Below are positions 38,288-48,700 of a DNA stretch of 64,000 bases, piece by piece (within the stretch, counting starts at the first letter, position 1; every line of letters begins with the position of its first letter). The notes beneath the pieces were generated by a model. That model had not been told where the DNA came from and did not search any database. It worked only from the letters and a program-made list of their open reading frames with translations. Source of the DNA: Syncephalis plumigaleata (lineage: Eukaryota; Zoopagomycota; Zoopagomycetes; Zoopagales; Piptocephalidaceae); assembly GCA_025201365.1 (NCBI GenBank), contig JAIXMF010000003.1, positions 248,001-312,000 on the forward strand. The letters run 5' to 3'. The position numbers and the translations under genes were made by a program.

Positions 38288-39861
38288 GGATGAAAGGGAT
38301 GGATATCAATGGAATAGTAGTATGTTAAAACGAGCACAGTTACAATATGAAGGACTAAATAATCTTTTATTTTATTGTAGTATAGACGCTTCTTTATATA
38401 CGTGGCATGTTAGTAGTACTAACTGCATCAATCTATTGTACAGGGGCGAAACGCCCTGCAGACACATACAGGAAGGGTGAATCTATTATGGTAAGTAGTA
38501 TCATTTACAGCGCAGCACAGTAAGACTCGTATCATCTAGTGTCATTGTAGCAATGGTATAACGCCGATGATAATTTAGCAATCAGTAAGTACTAATGAAC
38601 TTGTTAATACTTTATTAATGAAAGATTCGTTATTAATAAATGAGCAGAATTTTGTAATGGATGTTAATATATTTATTTGCATTCTACTAATGCTTCCATT
38701 ATCAACTTCTCCTTATCTATTTGTTAACACTTGATTAATGGTCTATCAATCCATTTCCAAGTATCCATTTCATCGTTGCTTTTCTTTCCCCTTTCCCTTT
38801 ACTTCATTACCTACATTATTTCCTCCTCCTTTACTTCGTTAACAATTCTAATATATTTCCATTCCTCATTATCGACTGATGTATAAACTCCTGATTTTCT
38901 TTATTAGTCAATGAAAGCATTCTTTCTCTTTCTCTCTCTTTACCAATGCTGTCTTCTTCGTGCTAATCTCTTTTCCCTTGTCATTCAGTAACACACTTAT
39001 TTGTGTCAACTACATTCCACTTGTCAGTAAACAACACACGTCTACTTCCTCTTAACTATATGCTAGTTTTCTTCATTTATTTACTTTCTCAGTAATGCGC
39101 GTCTTCTTCGTGTCATTCGCATTCTACTTACTTCCTCTTTCACTTTAGCATACACATTCCCAATAACAGCTATTCTGCCATACTATTATTCTATTCTTTG
39201 TTTATCTCTTTGTTTTCCTCTTCCTCTAAACTATCTACATGCTCACTTGTCGTTATTATTACTATACCAATAAGTGTTGTTTATTGTTCGTTCTAGTCTT
39301 TTGTTTCCTATCACTGTCCTGCTTATTTATCAATGTTTAAGCGTTTACTGCTCTCGTTGTAATATGTACCTTTTACTTTTACCACTCTTTTCCGTCATCT
39401 GTTTGTATGCCACCCTTACGTCATGCTTTTATTTGTATTTTTATTTGTTTACTGCCATCTACATATTCTATCTACCTACAAGCATACATTGCTTCTTCAA
39501 ATAAACTGGCATACGTGTTCATACACCCTTCCTTGCTCATTCCTTGCTCATTCGTGACAAGTCAGTCCTTCTACTAGTTACTGCTTGTTTATTATATTGT
39601 TTATCGTGTATTCTATTTGTTTACTCGTTGCTCTCTATGCAATTAACCGTAAGCATTATTATCATAATTTATCTATCATACTAGTTTATTACTACTTGTA
39701 AGTACATGACATGGCAATATCCAACTATACTAGCACACCTGTATCGTCTACCTTATAGAATTGATGATGATAGTTATCGCTATCAATAAATGATCCATTA
39801 CTTATATTGAATTGTTATTATTACTGTGCTGTGTCAATTGGCATTTCTATGGTGGTAATAA
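38288..39861. other. Non-coding arm of element B
   Basis: Lies upstream of the Fanzor start and left of the LTR insertion. The plus strand is strongly T/C-biased from about 38690 to 39620. Parts recur as fragments C (51.2-52.1 kb) and D (59.0-59.6 kb) in inverse orientation. A 76-codon frame at 39274-39504 is not kept in the other copies at full length in the same frame, so I treat the arm as non-coding; it should include the Fanzor promoter. Confidence 0.6.
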
Positions 39862-40171
39862 TGTGGGACTATAACCCGGTCGCCGTTGGAATATAGATAA
39901 ATACCTGGGTAAAAGTTGATAAGCTTGTAGCGCTCCGCTACTTAGGCTTTAGTATAAATACCAGTACACATTATTATGAATAAAAGAATCATCGTTCGAG
40001 TTATCATATCGTTTTATTGTCTAGTGTTATTGCGAGTGCAAGAGGTTGTTGAGAGTTCAACAGCGAGATACTATACGTGAGCGAAGCTATGTCGAGCACT
40101 ACCCAGAAAAATACACCCGGGACCGGAGAGACTCCACTCCCCATGACACGAGTCAACCAACCCGTACCTCA
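39862..40171 (+). repeat. Left LTR
   Basis: 310 bp, TG...CA. Contains a TATA-like AGTATAAATA about 95 bp in and an AATAAA-like signal (GAATAAAAGA) shortly after. The gag start codon at 40089 lies inside it. A primer-binding-site candidate (TGGAGCCCAATG) begins 2 bp after its end, at 40174. Confidence 0.9.
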
Positions 40172-43100
40172 AATGGAGCCCAATGCGGGGAGTGGCTCAT
40201 ACGGTTCTGGAGCGTATACTCAACCCAAGAGGTTTGAAGGAGGAAACATACACGAGTTTTTATCGCAGTACGACAGCTACGCCGACAAACTAGGATGGGA
40301 CGCTAGCATGAGGATTCGCTGCCTAAACAGTTACGTGGACGAGGAAATTCAAAACTTTATTATACACTACCCTGCTGCACAGGATGGGAGGTGGACCGAT
40401 GTCAAGGAAGCACTTACAAGAGTATACAAGACAAACGCCAGCACAACAACGCCTGAAGGCATGTTCGAGGATTTCCTCAGCAAGGGAATCGACTACAAGA
40501 ATTTGCCAGCTTACCTTGAGAAATTCCAGATCATGGCCAGCTGTGTAGGAGCTATGACAACGACCATGAAGGCGGAAAGGTTGTTTGGAATGCTGAGCAC
40601 AAATCTGAAACGCCAGGTGCTTGTGGCTTTGGATAGCAACAATCTATCGCTACTACCTTTGATAGACGAGCTAGAGAAGATTTGGTATCGAGAGAAGAAA
40701 GTCGGAACGTCATTGTCCGAGTTGATGGAAGATGGGAACGTCGAAGTGAAGAAAGCCCCAACTGTGTCTAAGGAAGAAGGTCCAACGGGGTATCAAGATC
40801 TGTACTCTATGATCACACGATTGGCTTCGTTAGTGGAGAACCGGACCGACGAACGCGTGCGAACGACAGCCAGGGTTGCGAGATGTTTGTATTGCGATTC
40901 TACCGACCATATGAAGGCTAGATGTGATCGACTTACCGAAGATATCGGGAAAGGGCTGGTCAAGACCGCCGCTGGGAAGGTGACATATCCGAACGGACAG
41001 TTGGTGCCGTTGAACACGGGAAACGGCGGAATGAAGAAGTTGGTGGAGGAGATAGCTCCCACGAGGAATCAAGTAAATCTGATTACATTTCGAGGGGAAG
41101 CACCGCAGCCTGAGTACGAGGTCGTATGGGAAGACACTGAAGCTCAGCCAGCCGAGGAACCGATAGAACTCACCGCGGATTTTCAACCTATAATTTATGG
41201 TGAGGTGAATCAGAAGAGAGCTCGTGTGGGCACTCGAGCGGAATCGCGAGGAGTTATCACGGAAGAATCGGCAGACGACACTGTAGTAATCGCGGAGAAG
41301 AAGAATGCCGGTACGATGACTGAGAAGAAGGAACGACAGCCCCCTACTTTCAGGTACCGTGCTCCCATACAAGAAGAGGTCGATCAAGATCAAGTAATCG
41401 AGAAGGTTCTGTCGGAGACTCGTGTCGAACTAACGATGAAAGAATTTATGGGAATGTCGGAGACGGCGAGGAAGCGAGTCAACCAGATCGTGAGCCGAAA
41501 AAAGATGCCCATAGACCCTATGGTGAATCGGGTGGTTATGCGTGAGGATGGAACTTCTGTGAATAGTGAGGACATAGTGGCAAGGCCTACACCGAAAGTG
41601 TCGGGAAAGATCGAGCACGCGACGGTGGAAATCCTTGTTGACCCTGGAGCAGAAATGTCGATTATCTCCGGGAGGCTCTACGACAGGGTGGTGAATCGGC
41701 CGTTGGAGAGTACAGGAGAATGGGGTATGTCCAGTGCTACAGGAGACACCAAGAAGGCAAGAGGATTGTGCCGAGGTGTACCTATCACGGTTGGCAGCGT
41801 AACTCATAATGCCAACGCTTTGGTCATCGACGACATACCATTCGACGCGCTAGTGGGTATACCGTGGTTGGAGTTGGCGGAATGGGAAGTGAGACGTGAA
41901 CAAGATCGTTCATGGGTATATCTTCGCGATGGTGGTCAGGTTGTGAAGTTTGTGGCGGCGCCAACGGCGAGGATACGGACGACAAATGCTAGAGTCAATT
42001 TGTCAGGCATGGTGAACAAGCTGGGCATGGTAAACCTTGCTGTGGACAATAGTGAAGAAGTCATGGGAGCGGTGACGTTGAGACAGGTGAATGCGGCAAA
42101 GTACAAGCCAGTGGGTAAGAAGAAGTTGCCAGTGTCTGTACCGGTGCCGAGTGCCGAAACCGAGGAGCGAAGTCCGATCAATGTAACGAAGGACAACATA
42201 CGATTGACCGAGGAAAGGATCGACGAATTAAAGATAGGTGACGGGAATCTATCCCTGGAGGAGATACAGCATTTCAAGGATCGGTTGAAGGAGGTAGATC
42301 GAGCCTTCGCGTTCGACGACAGTGAGATGGGCATGGTCAAGCCGGAGTTTCAGGCGCCCGTTAGAATACCTACGGTCGCGCATACGCCGTGGCAACAACA
42401 GTCCATTCCACTTCCGCGAGCTATGTTTGACCAGGTAGTAAAGTTACTGAGGGACAAGATGGACAACGGGATTATCGAGCCGAGTACTGGCGCGTACAGC
42501 AATCGTTGGTTTGTCATCGCCAAGAAGGACAGGTCGAAGTTGCGATTCATACAAGACCTGCAGCAAGTGAATTCCGTTACCGTGAAGAACGCGAATGCGC
42601 CACCGTTAAGTGAGGAGTTGACCGAGGACGTGTCTGGAAGATCTATCATTACAACGTTCGATTTATATTCGGGATACGATCAGATACCGGTCGACCGCAG
42701 GGATCGCGATATATTCTCGCTGAGTACGCCAATAGGTTTAGTCCGCATGACTAGACTACCTATGGGATGGTGCAACAGCGTAGGAGTATTCCAGAGGATA
42801 GTGAATCATGTGTTACAACGATACATTCCGGAGAAGGTGGCCATATTCGTCGACGACGGGGTAATCAAGGGACCTACCGTGGCGGACTCCACCGAGGTGA
42901 CGAAGGGCGTTCGAAAGTTCGTATACGAACACGTCGAGGATGTAGTGAATGTACTCAGCACGCTGAAGGAAGCCGGACTGACAGTCAGTGGGAAGAAGTG
43001 TTATTTCGGCATGTCTGAGGTCGAGGTATTGGGTTTTCAGTGTACGCGGGAAGGGCGAACTACTACGCCTGACAAGGTAGAGCGGATTCGTAAGTGGCCA

Positions 43101-45104
43101 GTGCCCAGGACGAAGAAAGATGTTAGGTCATTTGTAGCATGCTGCGCGTTTTATCGTGTGTTCGTGCCTAACTTCTCGATCATCGCGGAGCCGTTGTATC
43201 ACTTACAGAAGAAGAGCGTGTGTTTTCATTGGGGCGAAGGTCAACAACTTGCATTTGATAAGTTGAAGGACAGTCTTAGCAGTCAACCTGTCATTAGACC
43301 TCCAGTGTACGGGAACGAGGACAGGCCACTCATTCTCACCGTGGACGCGAGTCCGGTGGGAGCAGGAGCGGTACTAGGGCAAGAAGACGAGGAGGGCAAG
43401 CGTTACGCCGTGCGATACGAGAGTTGCCTCTTTAACGCAACGCAGAGAAGGTATGCGCAAATCAAGAGAGAGCTGTTTGGCCTATACCAAATGGTGAAGA
43501 AGATGCGTAAATATATGAATGGAGTACGATTTGTGATAGAAACCGACGCACGACCGGTGATCGGGATGCTTCAGAAGCCCGACCTACCGAATGACGCGGC
43601 CAGCAGGTGGGTGGCTTACCTTACGTTATTCGATTTCGGAATACGTCATGTGCCGGGGAAGAAGAACGTAGTGGCTGACGCGTTGAGCCGAACGTACTCG
43701 GAGCAAGAAGAGCTGAGTGATGCCGACGACGGAGAGGACGAGTCACTATGGGTATATTCTATACAAGAAGTGGGAGGCGAAGACGGAATGATGGAAGAAA
43801 GAGTTGAGCAAGGTAGTGTGGGGACAACTTACAGCGATCACCCTTTTTATTACCTGCTTCATTATCTTGAGAAGGGGGAGTTACACAAAGGGATGGAGCC
43901 GAAGGAACGTAGACGTGTCATAGCGCAGGCGAGGAAGTACTTCCTGCACAACGGGCTATTGTTCCGACGAACGAAGAGTGGGATGCCGAAGAGGGCCATC
44001 ATTAAGGAAGAAGAGCAAACAAGAATAGCTAACACTGTGCATCAGAAGAGTCCGTTCGCACACCGAGGAGTGGAAGCGACGTACAGGTTGTGTAGTGATC
44101 GGTTTCATTGGAAAGGGATGTACGAGACTTGTAAGGAAGTGGTTAGTGCGTGTGATGCGTGTCAAAGAAGGAGTCAACATCAGCAAGTGGAGGAATTACG
44201 GCCATTTATAGGTTCGACACTATTCAAGAGGATAGGATTCGACTTAGTACAATTTCCTACAGCTACCACGGGTGAGAAGTATCTTGCCGTGGCTAGAGAC
44301 GACTTTAGTGGCTGGGTAGAGGCGAGAGCGCTTACCGACAAGACATCCGGGGAGGCTTACAGATTCCTGTACGAGGACGTCATATGTCGATTCGGCATAC
44401 CTGGACAGGTGGTGGCAGATCGAGGCGAGTTGAACGTGAAGAAGATGAAGGAGCTAGCGATGGCGAATGGAATTCAGCTTAATTTGACGACAGCTTATCA
44501 TCCGCAAGCGAACGGGATGGTAGAGAGAGGACATCAGGAGATTATTCAAGGTTTAGCGAAAGTAGTTGGTGACGACAAGGACAACTGGCCGAAATACCTA
44601 CATGCGGTATTATGGGCTGATCGGATCACAACGAAAAGGACAACTCAGCAAAGTCCGTACCGACTGGTATATGGACAGGAGTGCGCGCTGCCTTTTGATT
44701 TAGAAGAAGAGACGTGGATGGGAATAGAGTGGAAGAAGGAGATGACGACATCAGAATTGATAGCTGCTCGGGCAACGCAACTATTGAGGAATGGATGGGT
44801 GAGGGAGATATCGGGAGTAAAGCTCGATAGGTCGAGAGAATACAATAAGCGGTATTATGACAGTAAGAAGACTTTAAGGAAGGAACCGCTCGAAGAAGGA
44901 GACATGGTCTTGATGTTGGATACCAGACCAATGAAGAAGTTAGAACGGAAGCTAAAAGATAGATGGGTCGGACCGTATGTAGTAGTGGAACGACCGAACA
45001 AAGGAGTATACGGTCTTGCGGAACTAGATGGGACCAGGTTAAAAACTTCGGTATCCGGCAACCGGCTGAAAAGGTATAATGCGCCGATAAAGATCGGCTA
45101 CTAG
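40089..45104 (+). CDS. Gag-Pol polyprotein of the Ty3/Gypsy element
   Basis: One continuous frame of 1671 residues from the ATG at 40089. Order of parts: a gag region in the first about 250 residues; a zinc knuckle of the C-x2-C-x4-H-x4-C type (CLYCDSTDHMKARC near 267); a retropepsin-like protease with VDPGAEMSII near 515; reverse transcriptase with FDLYSGYDQIPVD and the FVDDG active site near 920; RNase H with LTVDASPVGAGAVLG; an integrase with an HHCC-type zinc region (HRGVEATYRLCSDRFHWKGM...CDACQ) and a DDE core (GFDLVQFP, HPQANGMVERGHQE); and a C-terminal GPYVVVERP tail. The RT-RNaseH-integrase order defines Ty3/Gypsy rather than Copia. Gag and Pol share one frame, a known arrangement in some fungal elements. 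The frame starts within the LTR and crosses its edge. Confidence 0.93.
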   Translation: MSSTTQKNTPGTGETPLPMTRVNQPVPQMEPNAGSGSYGSGAYTQPKRFEGGNIHEFLSQYDSYADKLGWDASMRIRCLNSYVDEEIQNFIIHYPAAQDGRWTDVKEALTRVYKTNASTTTPEGMFEDFLSKGIDYKNLPAYLEKFQIMASCVGAMTTTMKAERLFGMLSTNLKRQVLVALDSNNLSLLPLIDELEKIWYREKKVGTSLSELMEDGNVEVKKAPTVSKEEGPTGYQDLYSMITRLASLVENRTDERVRTTARVARCLYCDSTDHMKARCDRLTEDIGKGLVKTAAGKVTYPNGQLVPLNTGNGGMKKLVEEIAPTRNQVNLITFRGEAPQPEYEVVWEDTEAQPAEEPIELTADFQPIIYGEVNQKRARVGTRAESRGVITEESADDTVVIAEKKNAGTMTEKKERQPPTFRYRAPIQEEVDQDQVIEKVLSETRVELTMKEFMGMSETARKRVNQIVSRKKMPIDPMVNRVVMREDGTSVNSEDIVARPTPKVSGKIEHATVEILVDPGAEMSIISGRLYDRVVNRPLESTGEWGMSSATGDTKKARGLCRGVPITVGSVTHNANALVIDDIPFDALVGIPWLELAEWEVRREQDRSWVYLRDGGQVVKFVAAPTARIRTTNARVNLSGMVNKLGMVNLAVDNSEEVMGAVTLRQVNAAKYKPVGKKKLPVSVPVPSAETEERSPINVTKDNIRLTEERIDELKIGDGNLSLEEIQHFKDRLKEVDRAFAFDDSEMGMVKPEFQAPVRIPTVAHTPWQQQSIPLPRAMFDQVVKLLRDKMDNGIIEPSTGAYSNRWFVIAKKDRSKLRFIQDLQQVNSVTVKNANAPPLSEELTEDVSGRSIITTFDLYSGYDQIPVDRRDRDIFSLSTPIGLVRMTRLPMGWCNSVGVFQRIVNHVLQRYIPEKVAIFVDDGVIKGPTVADSTEVTKGVRKFVYEHVEDVVNVLSTLKEAGLTVSGKKCYFGMSEVEVLGFQCTREGRTTTPDKVERIRKWPVPRTKKDVRSFVACCAFYRVFVPNFSIIAEPLYHLQKKSVCFHWGEGQQLAFDKLKDSLSSQPVIRPPVYGNEDRPLILTVDASPVGAGAVLGQEDEEGKRYAVRYESCLFNATQRRYAQIKRELFGLYQMVKKMRKYMNGVRFVIETDARPVIGMLQKPDLPNDAASRWVAYLTLFDFGIRHVPGKKNVVADALSRTYSEQEELSDADDGEDESLWVYSIQEVGGEDGMMEERVEQGSVGTTYSDHPFYYLLHYLEKGELHKGMEPKERRRVIAQARKYFLHNGLLFRRTKSGMPKRAIIKEEEQTRIANTVHQKSPFAHRGVEATYRLCSDRFHWKGMYETCKEVVSACDACQRRSQHQQVEELRPFIGSTLFKRIGFDLVQFPTATTGEKYLAVARDDFSGWVEARALTDKTSGEAYRFLYEDVICRFGIPGQVVADRGELNVKKMKELAMANGIQLNLTTAYHPQANGMVERGHQEIIQGLAKVVGDDKDNWPKYLHAVLWADRITTKRTTQQSPYRLVYGQECALPFDLEEETWMGIEWKKEMTTSELIAARATQLLRNGWVREISGVKLDRSREYNKRYYDSKKTLRKEPLEEGDMVLMLDTRPMKKLERKLKDRWVGPYVVVERPNKGVYGLAELDGTRLKTSVSGNRLKRYNAPIKIGY

Positions 45105-45143
45105 TTGAAGTAGATCTAGAGACTTCAAGTGGGCCCCGGTGGT

Positions 45144-45453
45144 TGTGGGACTATAACCCGGTCGCCGTTGGAATATAGATAAATACCTGGGTAAAAGTTG
45201 ATAAGCTTGTAGCGCTCCGCTACTTAGGCTTTAGTATAAATACCAGTACACATTATTATGAATAAAAGAATCATCGTTCGAGTTATCATATCGTTTTATT
45301 GTCTAGTGTTATTGCGAGTGCAAGAGGTTGTTGAGAGTTCAACAGCGAGATACTATACGTGAGCGAAGCTATGTCGAGCACTACCCAGAAAAATACACCC
45401 GGGACCGGAGAGACTCCACTCCCCATGACACGAGTCAACCAACCCGTACCTCA
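45144..45453 (+). repeat. Right LTR
   Basis: Direct repeat of the left LTR with no difference that I can see over 310 bp. Followed by ATAA, the target duplication. Confidence 0.92.
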
Positions 45454-45515
45454 ATAATGGTGTTAACAGTTGTGTTAATCTATTTATTAATAAACAGCAA
45501 AAGTTAAAGGATAAA

Positions 45516-45541
45516 TGCGCAAATTGGATGGAAAAATCCTG
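45516..45541 (-). repeat. Right terminal inverted repeat of element B
   Basis: On the minus strand CAGGA plus TTTTTCCATCCAATTTGCGC and A, then TTTATCCTTTAAC as at the left end of element A. Confidence 0.92.
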
Positions 45542-45741
45542 TATTCTCACTTTCTCATTTCAACTATTCCACTGGAGAACTGGTCACTAATAATCCTTCT
45601 TTATTATATCTCACTTGATTAGCAGACTAGTTGTAGAGGAGTACGTCTATTGTATGACATATACATACATATATTACAATAGAATCCAACTACATATACA
45701 CTCATTCATATACGTATTAGACGGGAGACGTGCATGTTGCC
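45542..45741. promoter_or_regulatory. TSC1 upstream region
   Basis: 200 bp between the right end of element B and the TSC1 start. Element B therefore sits directly in the TSC1 upstream region and may affect its expression. The region is AT-rich without a named motif. Confidence 0.4.
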
Positions 45742-48700
45742 ATGTCTCACCCGTCTAGTTTGCTTCCGTCCATTTCAGTTTCAAATGACAATATGGATAC
45801 TACGACAGTCATTGATGATCGTGACAAAAAAGAGGAAGAGTCAACAATAGCCGCGACGACGACAACAAGATTTCCCTCAAGAAAGAATAGTGAAGCAGAA
45901 TGTAAATCATATCTACCTGAAATTGAAGCTATTCAACAATTACGTAAACGACTACCCAATCTATCCAATCTATTGACAAGTAATAATGCGACACATGGTG
46001 TATCATCTACATCCACTACAACATTACCAAGTATTGTAACAGCATCCAGTACTAATATTGCTACTACCACAACAGCAGCAGCAAGTAGTGCTACTCCAGC
46101 AACGACAACAGCCACATCAACATCTACAATCACTGGTACATCTAGTGGTGGTGGTGGTGCAGTAGCAAATCCATCAGGATCATCCAGTGGTACTACTACG
46201 CTTGATTCAACTAGTATAGCTGAACAATGGTGGCAGACAACGTTGCTTAGTATTCTACGTGAGGAACGTGGGCTAGAACCAGTACGTGAAGTAAGCAGCA
46301 TACTATTACAGCTATTGTCACCATCACCATTGGCTGCGGAAGAGGATAAACTATCGGTATCGGCACGAGATAGTCTAGTGATGGCATTGCTAGATGTCTA
46401 TCGCGGTGATTGTGCTATGGCTAGTCTAGCTGAAGAGCCAGGTGCTCGTGAACTTAAAGACAACCTAGAGGATATTCTAATTGCCTATGGTGGTGCCAAT
46501 GCTAAGGTGAGTTCAAGTTAGATGATATATATATATTAGCATTATAATAATGATAATGAGTTAGGCATTCTTTCTGGCTGTATATAAATATTTCGCTAGA
46601 TCATCAGATCGTGCATCAATGCTAGATCTACTAGTGACACATGCTCGTCGACAGGTAAACTAATCAATAGAATAACAAGTAGCATTCTAACTAACTAATT
46701 ATTCATTATTAGGATTTGCATTTACATCATATTGTTGATACACCATTAATGGAAGCATTGTTATGTTCATTATTAGTAAGTAGATTGACATTATATGTGT
46801 GTGTGTTCTTATTAATTGTATGATGCTTGTATTTAGCTTGATAAATCTGCACTTGTAGTAACATCAGGTGTATCGCTTCTATTGATGCTTATGCCACGTA
46901 TATGCACAGCATTAACAAAGATGCTACCCTTACTCTACTGGGTATGCATGCGTGTCTTGTATTGGAGACCACCCTCGATGGAGGATGAGACTAGTTCAAT
47001 AACTGGCGAGAGTCTTGGTCTACACATTGTATCGGTTATGGCTGATGAATGGGATATAGCAGGTAAGTGATGTACTATGATACTAGTAATAGTAATAATG
47101 CTACTTCTCGGTTAGACTAATCAGTAAATGCGCATTCATGCTTGTTTTAGTGGGTGCGGATGCGGATGTACGTGTACCAGAAGCAGCACCTCTCTTTAAT
47201 ATGCTCTATGGCATGTTCCCCTGTAATACACTCGCCTTTCTACGCTCACCTACCAGTTTCACCAAGGATGTTGATTGTTGTTTCGGCAAAGTGATAGCCA
47301 AAGATGAAGATGATATTATTAGAAGCGAGGCAATGGTAAGATAGATGCTAAATAATGAATGATATCTTTATTGCTGAGCTAATGATATATGTATATACAG
47401 CCATTACTACGCACACATCATATTCATCCGAATCTTGTTCTATTCTTAGATGCAGCCGATGAACGACAAGATGCTTCGCGTTGGATGGATAAGGAACCGG
47501 CCGATATTGTAGCGGATTGTATCGGTCTGCAATGTAGTAAAGCAACGGCGGATGAAGAGCTACTCCATCCATCGAATGGTATATCCACCATGATTGGTGA
47601 GACGAGTTGGCTAGAGGAGGAACAGGTCATGCTCGTGCGAAATCAAATGTTAGCCGAGAATGATCAAGTGCCCGTGTTGGATGTCGAAGCAGGTGAAGAT
47701 GAGAATCTAACGGAGCGATGGGTGCCACATGAGATGAGCGCCATTCATCATACACCCGCTAAACTGGACGATATACTACCGAAGGATGTACACTCGCGAC
47801 AAGATACCGATGCTGCAGACGCTACAGCAGGTGATACGACGACCATTCACTCGGAAGACTTGAGTATGTCACATAGTTATTCACAAGGCACTTACCCAGC
47901 GGGTACATCAGTAGTGGCATCCGTTAGATCCATTCTAGCTGCTCATCGTGCACTTACCTCGGGCACTCTTATTGGTACTGAACATTGGGTAAGTTAACAT
48001 AGATCATTGTATTGTATCGTATATATACATACGATTAACAAATAATATCTATGCTATTATTAGGATACTCATATGTTTGAACCGATACCATCTACTAATG
48101 ACACCAATACTGATGGTAATGATAACAATAATACATCTGAATCAACGACGTCAACACATATGGATCAAGTGATTAAGACAGTGCATATACTACAGCGTAA
48201 AGTGTTACTATTGACGAATCGACTTAATTACGAGCTCTTCCTCAAGCAGCAGTATACACGTCATATCGGTCGACTACATAGAGATCGATTAATGGATTCG
48301 GCCGTTGAGGCAGAGCGACAAGGATTGGTAAGTGTACATGACTTATCTAGAAATATAATTGGATTACTTATGCATTTATATATGTGCATATAGTATAATA
48401 CATGTCGTGCATTAAAGAATGAGATTCGACTTACGAAAGAGGCATACGAACGACAAAGAGCCGAGGCAACCACGGCCAAGGCCAATCATATCAACTGGCA
48501 GAATGAACTGAATAACAAACTGCGAATGTATCGTGATGAACGTAAACGTATGCTAGTGGATATTATGGAGTTACGCGATTCTCTAGAACAATCTATGGTA
48601 TGATATATACAATCGTAGCAAATAGTAATAATAGCTAATTGATGTGATATGATTAGTCAACGGTTAGAAATCAAGAAACACTATTGCAAGAACGCTATTC

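Larger units (their letters stand above)
39862..45453 (+). mobile_element. Ty3/Gypsy LTR retrotransposon, whole-looking, nested in element B
   Basis: Two 310 bp direct repeats (39862-40171 and 45144-45453), each TG...CA, bound the element; ATAA on both outer sides (39858-39861, 45454-45457) is a 4 bp target duplication. The two repeats look identical by eye, so the insertion is very recent. A purine/G-rich tract just before 45144 fits the polypurine tract. I see no break in the single gag-pol frame. It is younger than element B, into whose right arm it inserted. Confidence 0.93.
35984..45541 (-). mobile_element. Element B: Fanzor-carrying TIR element with a nested LTR retrotransposon
   Basis: The element begins CAGAC at 35984 and ends with the inverted CAGGA at 45541; both are followed by TTTTTCCATCCAATTTGCGC reading inward and are flanked by TA (35982-35983, 45542-45543). 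Total 9558 bp, of which about 5.6 kb is the LTR insertion, so the uninterrupted element is about 3.96 kb. It holds one spliced Fanzor gene whose 3' end lies about 80 bp from the left TIR, and about 1.6 kb of non-coding, pyrimidine-biased DNA upstream of it (38288-39861 plus 45458-45504). No DDE transposase is present. TA duplications and short CAG termini fit mobilisation by a Tc1/mariner-like enzyme in trans, by analogy. Repeated TGTTAACA-type motifs near both ends may be protein-binding sites. Confidence 0.88.
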
